The position numbers were made by a program, and so were the translations under genes. Shown here one piece after another: positions 17,762-26,664 of a stretch of DNA of 64,000 bases. The stretch spans positions 124,001-188,000 of the forward strand of contig NZ_CANLBS010000016.1 in NCBI RefSeq assembly GCF_947488945.1. Reading direction: 5' to 3'. The notes below the pieces were generated by a model. The model did not search any database, was not told where the DNA came from, and worked only from the letters and a program-made list of their open reading frames with translations. Source of the DNA: an uncultured Streptomyces sp. (GTDB lineage Bacteria > Actinomycetota > Actinomycetes > Streptomycetales > Streptomycetaceae). The first letter of the stretch is position 1; each line of letters begins with the position of its first letter.

Positions 17762-20347
17762 ATGCGCCCACCCCGCCCGCCCCAGGCTCCCGCCGCGCCG
17801 CACGACCGGGCCATACCCGCCGCACGCGGACGGCGTGCCCACGCGGGACCGCCGGCCGACGAACGCGGCGAGCAGGACGCCGCGCCGACGGAGACCGGCC
17901 GCCGCGCCCGGGGGTCGCTGCTGCGCCCCCGGACCGTGCGCGCGAAGGTCCTGTCCCTGCTGATGGTGCCGGTGGTCTCGCTGCTGGCCCTCTGGGGCCT
18001 GGCCACCGTCACCACCGCGCAGGAAGTCGCCCGGCTGCGGCAGGCGGAACGCGTCGAGGACACCGTGCGAGCCCCCGTCCAGCAGGCCGTCGCGGCGCTC
18101 CAGACCGAGCGCCGCGCGGCCCTCGTGCAGCTAGCCGCCCCGGACGCCGAGCACGCCGCGGCGCTGGAGACCGCGGCCGGGCGCACCGGCGAGGCCCTGG
18201 ACCGGCTCAGGATGGGCGAGGACCACACCGTCGCCGACACCGGCAGCCTCCCCTCCCGCCTCGCCGGCCGGGTCTCCACCCTCCTCGACGGCACGGACCG
18301 CCTCACCCCGCTGCGCGCCGGGATGCTCGACGGCCCGGCGGACGGACCGGAGACGGAGACCGCCTACCTGGCGTACACCGAGGCCATCGAGTCGGCCTTC
18401 CGCGTCTCCGGCGCGCTCACCGGCATCCAGCAAGCCGGCACCGGCTCCGACGCCCGCGTCCTGCTCGAACTCGACCGGGCGGGCGAGATGCTGTCCCGCG
18501 AGGACGCCCTGCTCGCCACCGGGGCGCTCACCCGTACCCTCGACGGCACCGCGCTGCGCCGCTTCACCGGCGCGGTCGAGACCCGCCGGCTGCTGATGTC
18601 CTCCGCGGGCGCCGACCTCCCCGGCACCGAGCGGACCGCCTGGACCGCGCTCACCAGGAGCACCGCCTACCGCACCGTCGCCGCGGCGGAGGAAGCGGTG
18701 CTGGACGCCGGTTCCGGGCGGGACGCCGCCCGCGCCGTGGCCCCGGGCACCTGGGAACGCGCCGCCGCCGAGGTGCGCGAGGAGCTGCGGGAGGCCGGGA
18801 CGGCGGCCGGCCGACGGGTCGCCGACCGCTCCGACCCGCTCGCCCGGGGCCTGCTCAGCCCGGCCGGAGCCGCCGTCGCCTTCGGCTTCCTCGCCGTCGC
18901 CGCCGCGCTCGTCATCTCGGTGCGCATCGGCCGCGCCCTGGTGGTCGAGCTGATGAGCCTGCGCAACAGCGCCCTCGTCATCGCCCGCCACGAACTGCCC
19001 CGCGCCATGGAGCGGTTGCGGGCCGGCGAACAGCTCGACGTCAAGGCCGAGGCCCCGCCGCGCAGGCCGTCCCACGACGAGATCGGCCAGGTCGGGGAGG
19101 CCCTCGACATCGTGCACCGGGCCGCGCTCGGCGCCGCGGTGGAACGGGCCGAACTCGCCAGCGGTATCTCCGGCGTCTTCGTCAACCTGGCCCGCCGCAG
19201 CCAAGTGCTGGTGCACCGCCAGCTCCACCTGCTCGACGGCATGGAGCGCCGCGCCGACGACCCCGAGGAACTCGCCGACCTCTTCCGGCTGGACCACCTC
19301 ACCACCCGGATGCGGCGGCACGCGGAGAGCCTGATCATCCTCTCCGGCGCCGCCCCCGGCCGTGCCTGGCGGATGCCCGTACCCCTCACCAACGTGGTGC
19401 GCGCGGCCGTCTCCGAGATCGAGGACTACGCGCGCGTGGAGGTGCGGCAGCTCGCCGACGCCTCGGTGGCCGGCGCGGCCGTCGCCGACCTGACCCACCT
19501 GCTGGCCGAACTCGTGGAGAACGCCGCCCAGTTCTCGCCCCCGCACACCAAGGTGCGGATCAGCGGTGAACCCGTCGGCAACGGCTACGCGCTGGAGATC
19601 GAGGACCGGGGGCTCGGGATGGGCAAGGAGATCCTCGCCCAGGCCAACCGGCGCATCGAACAGTCGGAGGCGCTGGATCTGTTCGACAGCGACCGCCTCG
19701 GCCTCTTCGTGGTCAGCAGGCTCTCCGCGCGCCACCGCGTCAAGGTGAAGCTGCGGACCTCTCCCTACGGCGGCACCACCGCGGTTGTCCTGCTGCCCAC
19801 CGCCCTGCTGCACACCGGTGCCGCCGAGACCGGTCAGACGTCCGCCGGTGCGACGCCGTCCGATCGGCCGGAGCCACCCGCCGCGGCCCGGCCCGGCGCC
19901 CGCGTCTTCCCGCCGCCCGTCGCCGTACCCGCGCTGGAAGGGGTCGCCGCCGGCCCGGACGGGGACCGGGGGCGCGCGGCCCGTGCCGCGGCCGCCCGGC
20001 CCGTCCCCGCGCTCGAGCAGCGCGAACACCCCGCCGCCGGCGTGCCGGCCGGCGTGGCCGTCCGAGCGGAAGAGCCGGCGGACGACGACCTGCCGCGCCG
20101 GGTCCGCCAGGCCCATCTGGTGCCGCAGCTCCGGACCGTACGGCCCCCGGACCCCGCCGAGGACCCCGGCGCAGCACCCCTGCCCGCCGTCGGGGAAGGG
20201 CCCCTCCCGCAGGAGCGCACCCCCGAACAGGTCCGCGACCGGATGACCGCCTACCGGGCGGGCTGGGCACGCGGCGGCGGTCCCGCACCCGGCCGGCCCC
20301 GTTCCGTGCCCGCACCCGGCCCGACCCCCGAAGGAGAACGCGGATGA
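17762..20347 (+). CDS. Conservon sensor histidine kinase (CvnA-like, nitrate/nitrite-sensing type)
   Basis: An 861-aa membrane protein. It has a basic cytoplasmic N-terminus, a first membrane span near residues 60-80, a helical sensor domain (residues 80-370), a second span near 375-398, a HAMP-like linker, and an ATP-binding domain with N-box ELVENAAQFSPP, G1 EDRGLGMG and DRLGLFVV. The phospho-acceptor histidine region is atypical, as in other CvnA proteins. The last 170 residues are a disordered Pro/Ala-rich tail. ATG has GAGGAGG upstream. The stop overlaps the roadblock gene (ATGA). Conservons couple such kinases to small GTPases. Confidence 0.92.
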   Translation: MRPPRPPQAPAAPHDRAIPAARGRRAHAGPPADERGEQDAAPTETGRRARGSLLRPRTVRAKVLSLLMVPVVSLLALWGLATVTTAQEVARLRQAERVEDTVRAPVQQAVAALQTERRAALVQLAAPDAEHAAALETAAGRTGEALDRLRMGEDHTVADTGSLPSRLAGRVSTLLDGTDRLTPLRAGMLDGPADGPETETAYLAYTEAIESAFRVSGALTGIQQAGTGSDARVLLELDRAGEMLSREDALLATGALTRTLDGTALRRFTGAVETRRLLMSSAGADLPGTERTAWTALTRSTAYRTVAAAEEAVLDAGSGRDAARAVAPGTWERAAAEVREELREAGTAAGRRVADRSDPLARGLLSPAGAAVAFGFLAVAAALVISVRIGRALVVELMSLRNSALVIARHELPRAMERLRAGEQLDVKAEAPPRRPSHDEIGQVGEALDIVHRAALGAAVERAELASGISGVFVNLARRSQVLVHRQLHLLDGMERRADDPEELADLFRLDHLTTRMRRHAESLIILSGAAPGRAWRMPVPLTNVVRAAVSEIEDYARVEVRQLADASVAGAAVADLTHLLAELVENAAQFSPPHTKVRISGEPVGNGYALEIEDRGLGMGKEILAQANRRIEQSEALDLFDSDRLGLFVVSRLSARHRVKVKLRTSPYGGTTAVVLLPTALLHTGAAETGQTSAGATPSDRPEPPAAARPGARVFPPPVAVPALEGVAAGPDGDRGRAARAAAARPVPALEQREHPAAGVPAGVAVRAEEPADDDLPRRVRQAHLVPQLRTVRPPDPAEDPGAAPLPAVGEGPLPQERTPEQVRDRMTAYRAGWARGGGPAPGRPRSVPAPGPTPEGERG

Positions 20348-20778
20348 CCGTGGACGGAAGGACTGCAGTGCACAACAGATCCGGTGAACTCGACTGGCTG
20401 CTCGACGATCTGGTGAACCGCACGGCGGACGTACGGCACGCGGTCGTGCTGTCCGGGGACGGTCTCGCGGTCGGCGCGTCCGGCGGGCTCAGCCGGGACG
20501 ACGCCGAACACCTGGCCGCCGTGGCGTCCGGTTTCCACAGCCTGGCCAAGGGGGCGGGCCGGCACTTCGCGGCCGGGGGCGTGCGTCAGACGATGGTCGA
20601 GATGGACGACGGCCACCTCTTCGTCGTGGCGGCCGGGGACGGGTCCTGCCTCGCCGTGCTGAGCGCGGCCACCGCCGACATCGGCCTGGTGGCCTACGAG
20701 ATGGCCCGGCTCGTCAAACGGGTCGGCGAGCACCTGACGACACCGCCGCGGCTGCTGCACCCGCACGCGGCCGGGTGA
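20344..20778 (+). CDS. Roadblock/LC7 domain protein (CvnB-like)
   Basis: A 144-aa roadblock/LC7 fold protein, the family that regulates small GTPases and forms dimers. The core (LDWLLDDLVNRTADVRHAVVL to VAYEMARLVKRVGEHL) is complete. It overlaps the kinase stop by four bases and precedes the DUF742 gene by 16 bases, the standard conservon order. It is similar along its length to the second roadblock protein at 26665. Confidence 0.93.
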   Translation: MTVDGRTAVHNRSGELDWLLDDLVNRTADVRHAVVLSGDGLAVGASGGLSRDDAEHLAAVASGFHSLAKGAGRHFAAGGVRQTMVEMDDGHLFVVAAGDGSCLAVLSAATADIGLVAYEMARLVKRVGEHLTTPPRLLHPHAAG

Positions 20779-20794
20779 GGAACGGAGAACGGCT

Positions 20795-21262
20795 GTGTGG
20801 ATCGACGAGGGCGCGGAGGACGAGTACGGCGTCAGGGACCCCTACCGCGACCGGGACATGGGCCACGGCGCCGACGCGCTGAGGGGCAGTCAGTGGTACG
20901 ACGCCGACGCGGGCCCCCTGGTGCGCCCCTACGCGGTGACCGGTGGCCGCACCCAGCCGGCCGCGAGCGGGGTCGTCTTCGACCTCATCGCGCTGATCGA
21001 CGCGGCCGACGACGGCCCCGGGAGCGCCGACGCCTCGCTGCTGGGGCCGGAGCACCGGGCGCTGCTCGCCCTGTGCCGCGAGGAGACCCAGTCGGTGGCG
21101 GAGCTGGCGGCCGACGCCGACCTGCCGGTCGGCGTGGTCCGGGTGCTCCTCGGCGACCTGCTCGACGCCGGCCGGGTCCGGGTGAGCCGTCCGGTGGAGC
21201 CGACCAGGCTTCCGGACGAGCGCATCCTCCGTGAGGTGATCAACGGCCTGCGCGCCCTGTAG
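20795..21262 (+). CDS. DUF742 protein (CvnC-like)
   Basis: A 155-aa protein of the conservon C type with the typical PLVRPYAVTGGRT near residue 40 and a C-terminal winged-helix-like part (LCREETQSVAELAADADLPVGVVRVLLGDLLDAGRV). It starts at GTG with GGAGAA upstream. In a complete conservon the next gene is the CvnD GTPase; here the next gene is a convergent MarR, and a GTPase is found 3.8 kb further on. Confidence 0.92.
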   Translation: MWIDEGAEDEYGVRDPYRDRDMGHGADALRGSQWYDADAGPLVRPYAVTGGRTQPAASGVVFDLIALIDAADDGPGSADASLLGPEHRALLALCREETQSVAELAADADLPVGVVRVLLGDLLDAGRVRVSRPVEPTRLPDERILREVINGLRAL

Positions 21263-21275
21263 GCCGGCCCGCCTC

Positions 21276-21316
21276 CGCGGCCACCGGCGTCCCGCTCCGG
21301 GACGCCGGTGGCCGCG
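21276..21316. terminator. Bidirectional terminator hairpin
   Basis: A perfect 19-bp stem (21276-21294 with 21298-21316) and a 3-base loop lie between the convergent DUF742 and MarR genes. No T-run follows on the plus strand, which is usual for streptomycete terminators. Confidence 0.8.
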
Positions 21317-21321
21317 TCGCG

Positions 21322-21816
21322 TCAGCGTCGCAACTGGGTGAGCTCGTCGTTCATGGCCTCCAGGAACCGGACGACGACCCGGAGTTCCCCGGCGTCGAAC
21401 TGGCGCCGGGCCGCGTCGGTGCTCGCCGCCAGCGGCTGGAAGAAGTCGCGCGCCACGGCCTTGGCCGCGGGCGCGTAGTGCAGATGCACCACCCTGCGGT
21501 CGCCCCCGTCGCGCACCCGCCGGATGTGCCCCGCCCGTTCCAGCCGGTCGAGGCACGCGGTGACCGCCCCGGACGTCAGGTTGAGCTGCTCCCGCAGCCG
21601 CCCCGGCGTCATGGCGGCGCCCGGCTCCCCGTGGTCGGCGTCGAGCACCGCGATCAGCGCCTGGACGTCCGTCGGATGGAGTTCGTGCGCGTGGGCGAAC
21701 TCGTGCGCGATGCGGTTGAACTCGCTGTTCATGCGGCGCAGCAGCACGGCGAACGTCTGGAGCCCGGTGGGGTCGTCGAAGGCGTCCGCGCCCGGGCCCT
21801 GATCAGTGCTGCTCAT
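21322..21816 (-). CDS. MarR family transcriptional regulator
   Basis: A 164-aa winged-helix regulator. The recognition region is LREQLNLTSGAVTACLDRLERAG and the wing is RVRDGGDRRVVHLH. ATG 21816 (MSSTDQG) is chosen; an upstream in-frame start would place the N-terminus inside the operator. It is divergent from the MMPL transporter, and a palindrome of 35 bp lies between them, so it most likely represses the transporter and itself and is relieved by an exported small molecule. Confidence 0.9.
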   Translation of the reverse strand: MSSTDQGPGADAFDDPTGLQTFAVLLRRMNSEFNRIAHEFAHAHELHPTDVQALIAVLDADHGEPGAAMTPGRLREQLNLTSGAVTACLDRLERAGHIRRVRDGGDRRVVHLHYAPAAKAVARDFFQPLAASTDAARRQFDAGELRVVVRFLEAMNDELTQLRR

Positions 21817-21831
21817 GCCACCAGGGTAATG

Positions 21832-21866
21832 TCTCTCGATGATTGAGATAATGAATCGTCGAGAGA
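21832..21866. promoter_or_regulatory. MarR operator palindrome
   Basis: Arms TCTCTCGATGATT (21832-21844) and AATCGTCGAGAGA (21854-21866) are complementary at 12 of 13 positions around a 9-base centre. GATAAT (21847-21852) in the centre could be a -10 box. It lies 16 bases before the MarR start and 172 before the transporter start. Confidence 0.7.
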
Positions 21867-22037
21867 GTTTGGGGAAGGTGTGTCGCACGGCGCCCCGCGC
21901 ACCGTGTCGGCGACGCTGTCCTGCCCCGTCGTTCCCCCCTCATGCCCGCATCCGAACCCACCGTCCGGGCGGTATCCGTCACGGAGCCCACCGCCCGCTC
22001 CCGCGCACCAGCCGCATCCGTCGAATCTGGGGAAGCA

Positions 22038-24176
22038 ATGAAGTCCGCACCACGACACCGCCTCGTCCGGTGGCTCGTGCCCGCCGTCCTGCTCGTCGTC
22101 TGGCTGGGGATCGGAGGCGCCTTCGGTCCGTACGCCGGCAAACTCGGCGAGGTCTCCACCAACGACCAGTCCGCGTTCCTCCCGCGCAGCGCCGAGTCCA
22201 CCCGGGTCACCGAGGAACAGAAGGACTTCCAGAAGTCCACCACGCTGCCCGCCATCGTCGTCTGGACGAGTGACTCCGGCGCGGACGACACGCTCCCCGG
22301 GGACACCGCCGCCGCCGCGACCCGCGCCCTCGCCGGACTCGCCGGCGAACCCGGCGTGGCGGGCACCCCCTCCCCGGCACTGCCCTCCGAGGACGACCGG
22401 GCCCTCCAGGGCGTGGTCCAGCTCGACTCCGACCTCGGGGACGCGCTGCCCGACACCCTCGAACGCGTACGCGACGCGGCGCGCGGCGTCCCCGGAACCA
22501 CGGTCGGCATCGCCGGTCCCGCCGCCTCCCAGGCCGACCTCAAGGACGCCTTCGGCGGCATCGACGGACTTCTCCTCGGCGTCGCGCTCATCGCCGTCCT
22601 GGTGATCCTGCTGCTGGTCTACCGCAGCCTGCTGCTGCCGTTCCTCATCATCATCAGCGCCGTCCTCGCGCTCGGTCTGGCCTGCGCCGTCGTCTACGTA
22701 CTCGCCGACCACGACGTGGTGCGCGTCGACGGGCAGGTCCAGGGCATCCTCTCGATCCTGGTGATCGGCGCCGCCACCGACTACGCCCTGCTGCTGACCG
22801 CACGGTTCCGCGAGGAACTCGGGCAGGGGAACGACCGGGCCGCCGCAGCCCTGGCCGCGCTGCGCCGCTCGTTCGGCGCGATCACCGCCAGCGCCGCGAC
22901 CGTCGCCCTGGGCCTGCTCGCCCTGCTGCTCAGCGACCTCACCAACAACCGGGCGCTCGGCCCCGTCGGTGCCATCGGCATCGTCTGCGCGGTGCTCTCC
23001 ACCCTGACCTTCCTCCCCGCCGTCCTCGTGCTCACCGGGCGCGCCGCCTACTGGCCAGCCAAGCCCCGGCCCGCCGACGCCGAGACCGGTGGCCACGGTG
23101 TCTGGCGACGGGTGGCGTCCCTCGTCGGGCGGTCCCCGCGCAAGGTCTGGGCCGTCACCCTCGTCGTGCTCATCGCCTGCGCCGCCTTCGCCCCCACCCT
23201 GAAGTCCGACGGCGTGCCGCTGGACGAGACGTTCGTCAACGACGCCCCGTCCGTGTCCGCGCAGGCCACCCTCAGCGAGCACTTCCCCGGCGGCTCCGGC
23301 AACCCGGCCGTCGTCATCGCCCGTGCCGACCGGGCCGGCGAGGTCGTCGCGGCGGCCCGTGCCACCGACGGCGTGGCCTCCGCCGCCACCGTCTCCGCGT
23401 CCGGCCGCCCCGGCGGCGGCGAGCCCCTGGTGGTCGACGGCCGGGTACGCGTCGACGCCACGCTGGAGGCCGCCGCCGACAGCGACGCCGCCAAGTCGAC
23501 CGTCGAACGGCTGCGCACCTCGGTGCACGCGGTGCCCGGCGCCGAGGCGCTCGTCGGCGGCTACACGGCGCAGCAGGTCGACACCCGCGACACCGCCGAG
23601 CACGACCGCAAGGTGATCGTGCCGGTCGTCCTCGTGATCATCCTGCTCATCCTCATGGCGCTGCTGCGCGCGGTCCTGCTGCCCGTCCTGCTCGTCGCGA
23701 CCGTCGGCCTCAACTACCTGGCGACGCTGGGCGTCGCGTCCCTCGTCTTCACGCACGCCTTCGGCTTCAGCGGAACCGACGCCTCGGTCCCGCTGTACGG
23801 ATTCGTCTTCCTGGTGGCGCTCGGAGTGGACTACAACATCTTCCTGATGTCCCGGGTCCGCGAGGAGTCCCTGCTGCACGGCACCCGCGAGGGAGTGCTG
23901 CGCGGTCTCATCACCACCGGCGGAGTCATCACCTCCGCCGGTGTGGTGCTCGCCGCGACCTTCGCGGCGCTCATCGTGATCCCGCTGGCCTTCCTGGCCC
24001 AGATCGCGTTCATCGTCGCGTTCGGCGTGCTGCTGGACACCCTTGTGGTGCGCTCGCTGCTCGTCCCGGCGCTCACCCTGGACATCGGCGCCACCTCGTG
24101 GTGGCCCCATCGCGCTCTGATGCGGGCGGGCCGGCCGGACCGGGCCGACCAGTCGGCGGCGACCGCCGCGAAGTGA
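22038..24176 (+). CDS. MMPL/RND family transporter
   Basis: A 712-aa exporter of the MMPL branch (as in the actinorhodin ActII-3 protein) with two repeats, each a single span, a large extracytoplasmic loop and a five-to-six span bundle. The conserved ATDYALLL and GVDYNIFL stretches in the middle of each bundle carry the proton-relay Asp. ATG 22038 (MKSAPRHR) with GGGGAA upstream is chosen over the longer frame at 21942. It is controlled by the divergent MarR. Substrates of this family are lipids, siderophores or polyketides; none can be named here. Confidence 0.92.
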   Translation: MKSAPRHRLVRWLVPAVLLVVWLGIGGAFGPYAGKLGEVSTNDQSAFLPRSAESTRVTEEQKDFQKSTTLPAIVVWTSDSGADDTLPGDTAAAATRALAGLAGEPGVAGTPSPALPSEDDRALQGVVQLDSDLGDALPDTLERVRDAARGVPGTTVGIAGPAASQADLKDAFGGIDGLLLGVALIAVLVILLLVYRSLLLPFLIIISAVLALGLACAVVYVLADHDVVRVDGQVQGILSILVIGAATDYALLLTARFREELGQGNDRAAAALAALRRSFGAITASAATVALGLLALLLSDLTNNRALGPVGAIGIVCAVLSTLTFLPAVLVLTGRAAYWPAKPRPADAETGGHGVWRRVASLVGRSPRKVWAVTLVVLIACAAFAPTLKSDGVPLDETFVNDAPSVSAQATLSEHFPGGSGNPAVVIARADRAGEVVAAARATDGVASAATVSASGRPGGGEPLVVDGRVRVDATLEAAADSDAAKSTVERLRTSVHAVPGAEALVGGYTAQQVDTRDTAEHDRKVIVPVVLVIILLILMALLRAVLLPVLLVATVGLNYLATLGVASLVFTHAFGFSGTDASVPLYGFVFLVALGVDYNIFLMSRVREESLLHGTREGVLRGLITTGGVITSAGVVLAATFAALIVIPLAFLAQIAFIVAFGVLLDTLVVRSLLVPALTLDIGATSWWPHRALMRAGRPDRADQSAATAAK

Positions 24177-24187
24177 TCGTCCCCGGA

Positions 24188-24213
24188 CCCCGCCGCGCGC
24201 TCGTGCGGCGGGG
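24188..24213. terminator. Terminator hairpin
   Basis: CCCCGCCGC (24188-24196) pairs with GCGGCGGGG (24205-24213) over an 8-base loop, with weaker pairing extending outward. It separates the convergent MMPL and GNAT genes. Confidence 0.65.
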
Positions 24214-24225
24214 ATCCGGCCTCCG

Positions 24226-24768
24226 TCAGGGACCCGGCCGGCCGGGCCGTGTTCCGCGCCCCTGGAGGGTCGGGTAGCGCGGGGGAGCGAATCCCGGCGA
24301 GGTGTACAGGCCGGCGCCCTCCTCCGTCGCGTTGAGGTCGACCGCGGTCACCGGCGTCTCCTCCTCGAACCACCTCAGCAGCGCCTCCACGCACCGTCGG
24401 GCGTGGCCGAGGCGCCGGAACCGGGCGTCGGTACTCACGTTCGACAGGTGGCCGTGCAGCCCACCGGCGTCGGCGGGGCCCGGCAGGTGGGCGTCGCAGG
24501 TGCCCACGGCGCACGCGACGACGCCGGGTCCAGGGTCGTCCGCGACGAAGGCGGCGACCCGGTCACCGGGCAGCCGCCGCGCGAACCACCGCGCCGCCGC
24601 CTCCCGCCAGGGGGCGTCGGGACCTCCGGTGTCGACGCCCATCGCCTCCAGCATCGACGCGCGCAACCGGACCAGCGCGGGGATGTCGGCGGTGGTCGCC
24701 CTGCGCACCGGCACCGCCGTGCCGGGACCGGTGGACGGTGACGTACCCGTCCGCGGCGACGTGCTCAT
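24226..24768 (-). CDS. GNAT family N-acetyltransferase
   Basis: A 180-aa acetyltransferase. The acetyl-CoA binding part reads LSNVSTDARFRRLGHARRCVEALLRWF (R/QxxGxA-like loop RRLGHA), and AVDLNATEEGAGLYTSPGFAPPRYPTL is the C-terminal signature of the fold. The start ATG 24768 has GGGAG seven bases upstream. Substrate unknown. Confidence 0.88.
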   Translation of the reverse strand: MSTSPRTGTSPSTGPGTAVPVRRATTADIPALVRLRASMLEAMGVDTGGPDAPWREAAARWFARRLPGDRVAAFVADDPGPGVVACAVGTCDAHLPGPADAGGLHGHLSNVSTDARFRRLGHARRCVEALLRWFEEETPVTAVDLNATEEGAGLYTSPGFAPPRYPTLQGRGTRPGRPGP

Positions 24769-25088
24769 GGGCGACTCCCGCTGGCGCTCGACGGGCCGGC
24801 GGTGTGCCCGCCTTCCCACCGGGGCGGGCGAGGATAGCGTCCACCGCTCAAATGTCTCGACCGAGATGCCGGTATCCGCTCGGTCCGTGATCCCGACCGT
24901 GCACGGAGCGACGGGTGTCTGCTCATAACGGTCACATACTGATCAGTGCCCCCGTGGTGCGTCGCTCCCTCGTCATGCTGGTCCGACCGACTCCGGGAAG
25001 CGTTTCCGGACGTTGTTGGAACGAGCCCGACGAGATGTCACCGACCGGCCCGGACATCTTGGGACTCCACCGGTGGGAGAAGTGATCG
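24769..25088. other. Divergent intergenic region with two small palindromes
   Basis: This 320-bp gap between the GNAT and GTPase genes holds the perfect 10-bp palindrome ACTGATCAGT (24938-24947) and the near-perfect CCGGGAAGCGTTTCCGG (24993-25009). Either could be an operator for the GTPase gene. No gene is seen. Confidence 0.3.
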
Positions 25089-25760
25089 ATGGCCTCCGAG
25101 CACGTGGACGACGTACTGGCGGACGACGTACTGCGGGACGATGTCGGGGCGCCCGCCGGCACCGAGGTGGGCGGGGGCGGCGAGGACAGCGGCCCGCTGG
25201 CTCTGAAGATCCTGGTAGCGGGGGGCTTCGGGGTGGGGAAGACCACCCTGGTGGGAGCGGTGAGCGAGATCCGGCCACTGCGGACCGAGGAACTGCTCAG
25301 CGAGGCGGGGCAGTCGGTGGACGACACGGGCGGGGTCGAGCGGAAGACCACGACCACCGTCGCGATGGACTTCGGCCGCATCACCATCCGGTCGGGCCTC
25401 TCGCTCTACCTCTTCGGCACACCGGGTCAGGACCGCTTCTGGTTCCTCTGGGACGAGTTGGCCCAGGGTGCGCTGGGAGCCGTGGTGCTGGCCGACACCC
25501 GGCGGCTGGAGGACTGTTTTCCGGCCGTCGACTACTTCGAGCACCGGCGCATCCCCTTCGTGGTCGCCGTGAACCGCTTCCCCGGCACGCGCGACTACGG
25601 TCCCAAGGACGTCTCGCGCGCCCTGGACCTCGATCCCGGCACCCCCGTGGTGCTCTGCGACGCGCGGGACAAGGACAGCGGCAAGGAGGTTCTGATCAGG
25701 ATGGTCGAGCACGCCGGACGCATGCACACCGCACGGCTCCTGGACTCCGTGGGCGGCTGA
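25089..25760 (+). CDS. Small Ras-like GTPase (CvnD-like, ATP/GTP-binding protein)
   Basis: A 223-aa conservon-type GTPase. The P-loop GGFGVGKTT begins at residue 45, switch region TTTTVAMDFGRI follows, G3 is GTPGQDRF, and the base-recognition region is VNRFPG with CDARDKDSG. The first 36 residues are an acidic extension. GGGAGAAG precedes the ATG. It is separated from the kinase-roadblock-DUF742 trio at 17762-21262 and is followed, after an unrelated gene on the other strand, by another roadblock gene. Confidence 0.92.
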   Translation: MASEHVDDVLADDVLRDDVGAPAGTEVGGGGEDSGPLALKILVAGGFGVGKTTLVGAVSEIRPLRTEELLSEAGQSVDDTGGVERKTTTTVAMDFGRITIRSGLSLYLFGTPGQDRFWFLWDELAQGALGAVVLADTRRLEDCFPAVDYFEHRRIPFVVAVNRFPGTRDYGPKDVSRALDLDPGTPVVLCDARDKDSGKEVLIRMVEHAGRMHTARLLDSVGG

Positions 25761-26095
25761 CCGACCGGCCAACGGCGCGGGACGAGCCGTGCCGGTCCGG
25801 CGGTCCGCGGCGCCGATACCGAGCGGCGGTGGGCAGAGGCGGTGCGCAGCCGGATTCCGGACGCGGCCCGGTGTGCCAGCGGTCCGGGCCGCTCAGGGAC
25901 TGCCGCCGGTCACCCGACCGACCGCCAGACGACCGGTGACACGTTGCATGGGCGCGGACGCGAGCCGGAAGAGCCCCCGGGGACGCGGCTCCACCGACGC
26001 GGCGCTGAAGCGTCGGCCGGCGGGTACCGGCTCGGGCGGAGGGTATCGGAGGGCGGCGACAGCCGTCGGAGGGCAGGCGGCGGAAGGAGCGAGCG
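25761..26095. other. Intergenic stretch, nothing recognised
   Basis: About 335 bases between the convergent GTPase and pyridoxamine-oxidase-like genes. It holds purine-rich GGAGGG repeats near 26040-26080 but no convincing gene, hairpin or promoter. Confidence 0.4.
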
Positions 26096-26524
26096 TCAGT
26101 CCGCCACGTCGGCCATCGCGAGCACCTTGTCGATCCTCACGCGTACCAGCAGTTCACCGGGGACGGCGTTGCGCCGGCCGAACTCCTGCGCCGCCTCCGC
26201 TCCCATGTAGCGCGCCGCGATGCGCGTCGCCCACTCCCGCAAGGCCTCGGGTTCCTCACTCAGTTCCGCCTGTCCTTGCACCACGACGAACGCGAACGGC
26301 GGCCGGTCGTCGTCCACGCACAGGGCGACCCTGCCGTCACGTGCGAGGTTCCGGCCCTTCACGCTCTCCTTGCCGGTGTTGAACACCAGGTCCGGCCCGT
26401 CGAGCAGGAACCACACGGGTGCCACGTGCGGTGCTCCGTCGGCCTTGACCGTGGAGAGCTTGCCGGTCCGCGTGCCCCGGGAGAGGAAGGCGCGCCATTC
26501 CTCGTCGGTCATGTGATGTGCCAT
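26096..26524 (-). CDS. PPOX class F420-dependent oxidoreductase
   Basis: A 142-aa split beta-barrel flavin/deazaflavin protein of the pyridoxamine 5'-phosphate oxidase-like family. Typical pieces are FLSRGTRTGKLSTVKADGAPHVAPVWFLLDG, VKGRNLARDGRVALCVDDDRPPF and GELLVRVRIDKVLAM. ATG 26524 with AGGA upstream is chosen. Members with this motif set usually use F420H2. It is divergent from the second roadblock gene. Confidence 0.88.
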   Translation of the reverse strand: MAHHMTDEEWRAFLSRGTRTGKLSTVKADGAPHVAPVWFLLDGPDLVFNTGKESVKGRNLARDGRVALCVDDDRPPFAFVVVQGQAELSEEPEALREWATRIAARYMGAEAAQEFGRRNAVPGELLVRVRIDKVLAMADVAD

Positions 26525-26664
26525 GGGCCCATCCTGACGCCCCGGCACGCGGATGGCGTGAAGCGACGCCCCGGGGTCACCGGAACCGCTTGCCCGCGCG
26601 GGGGCGGTACGCAAGGCTAGCGGGACGGGGGACACGGGGAACGCATCACGGGGAGGACGAGCAC

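Noticed and set aside
21813..24110. 765-codon minus-strand frame opposite the MMPL transporter
   Set aside because: Gly/Gln/His-rich antisense shadow; the transporter has clear membrane topology and signature motifs.
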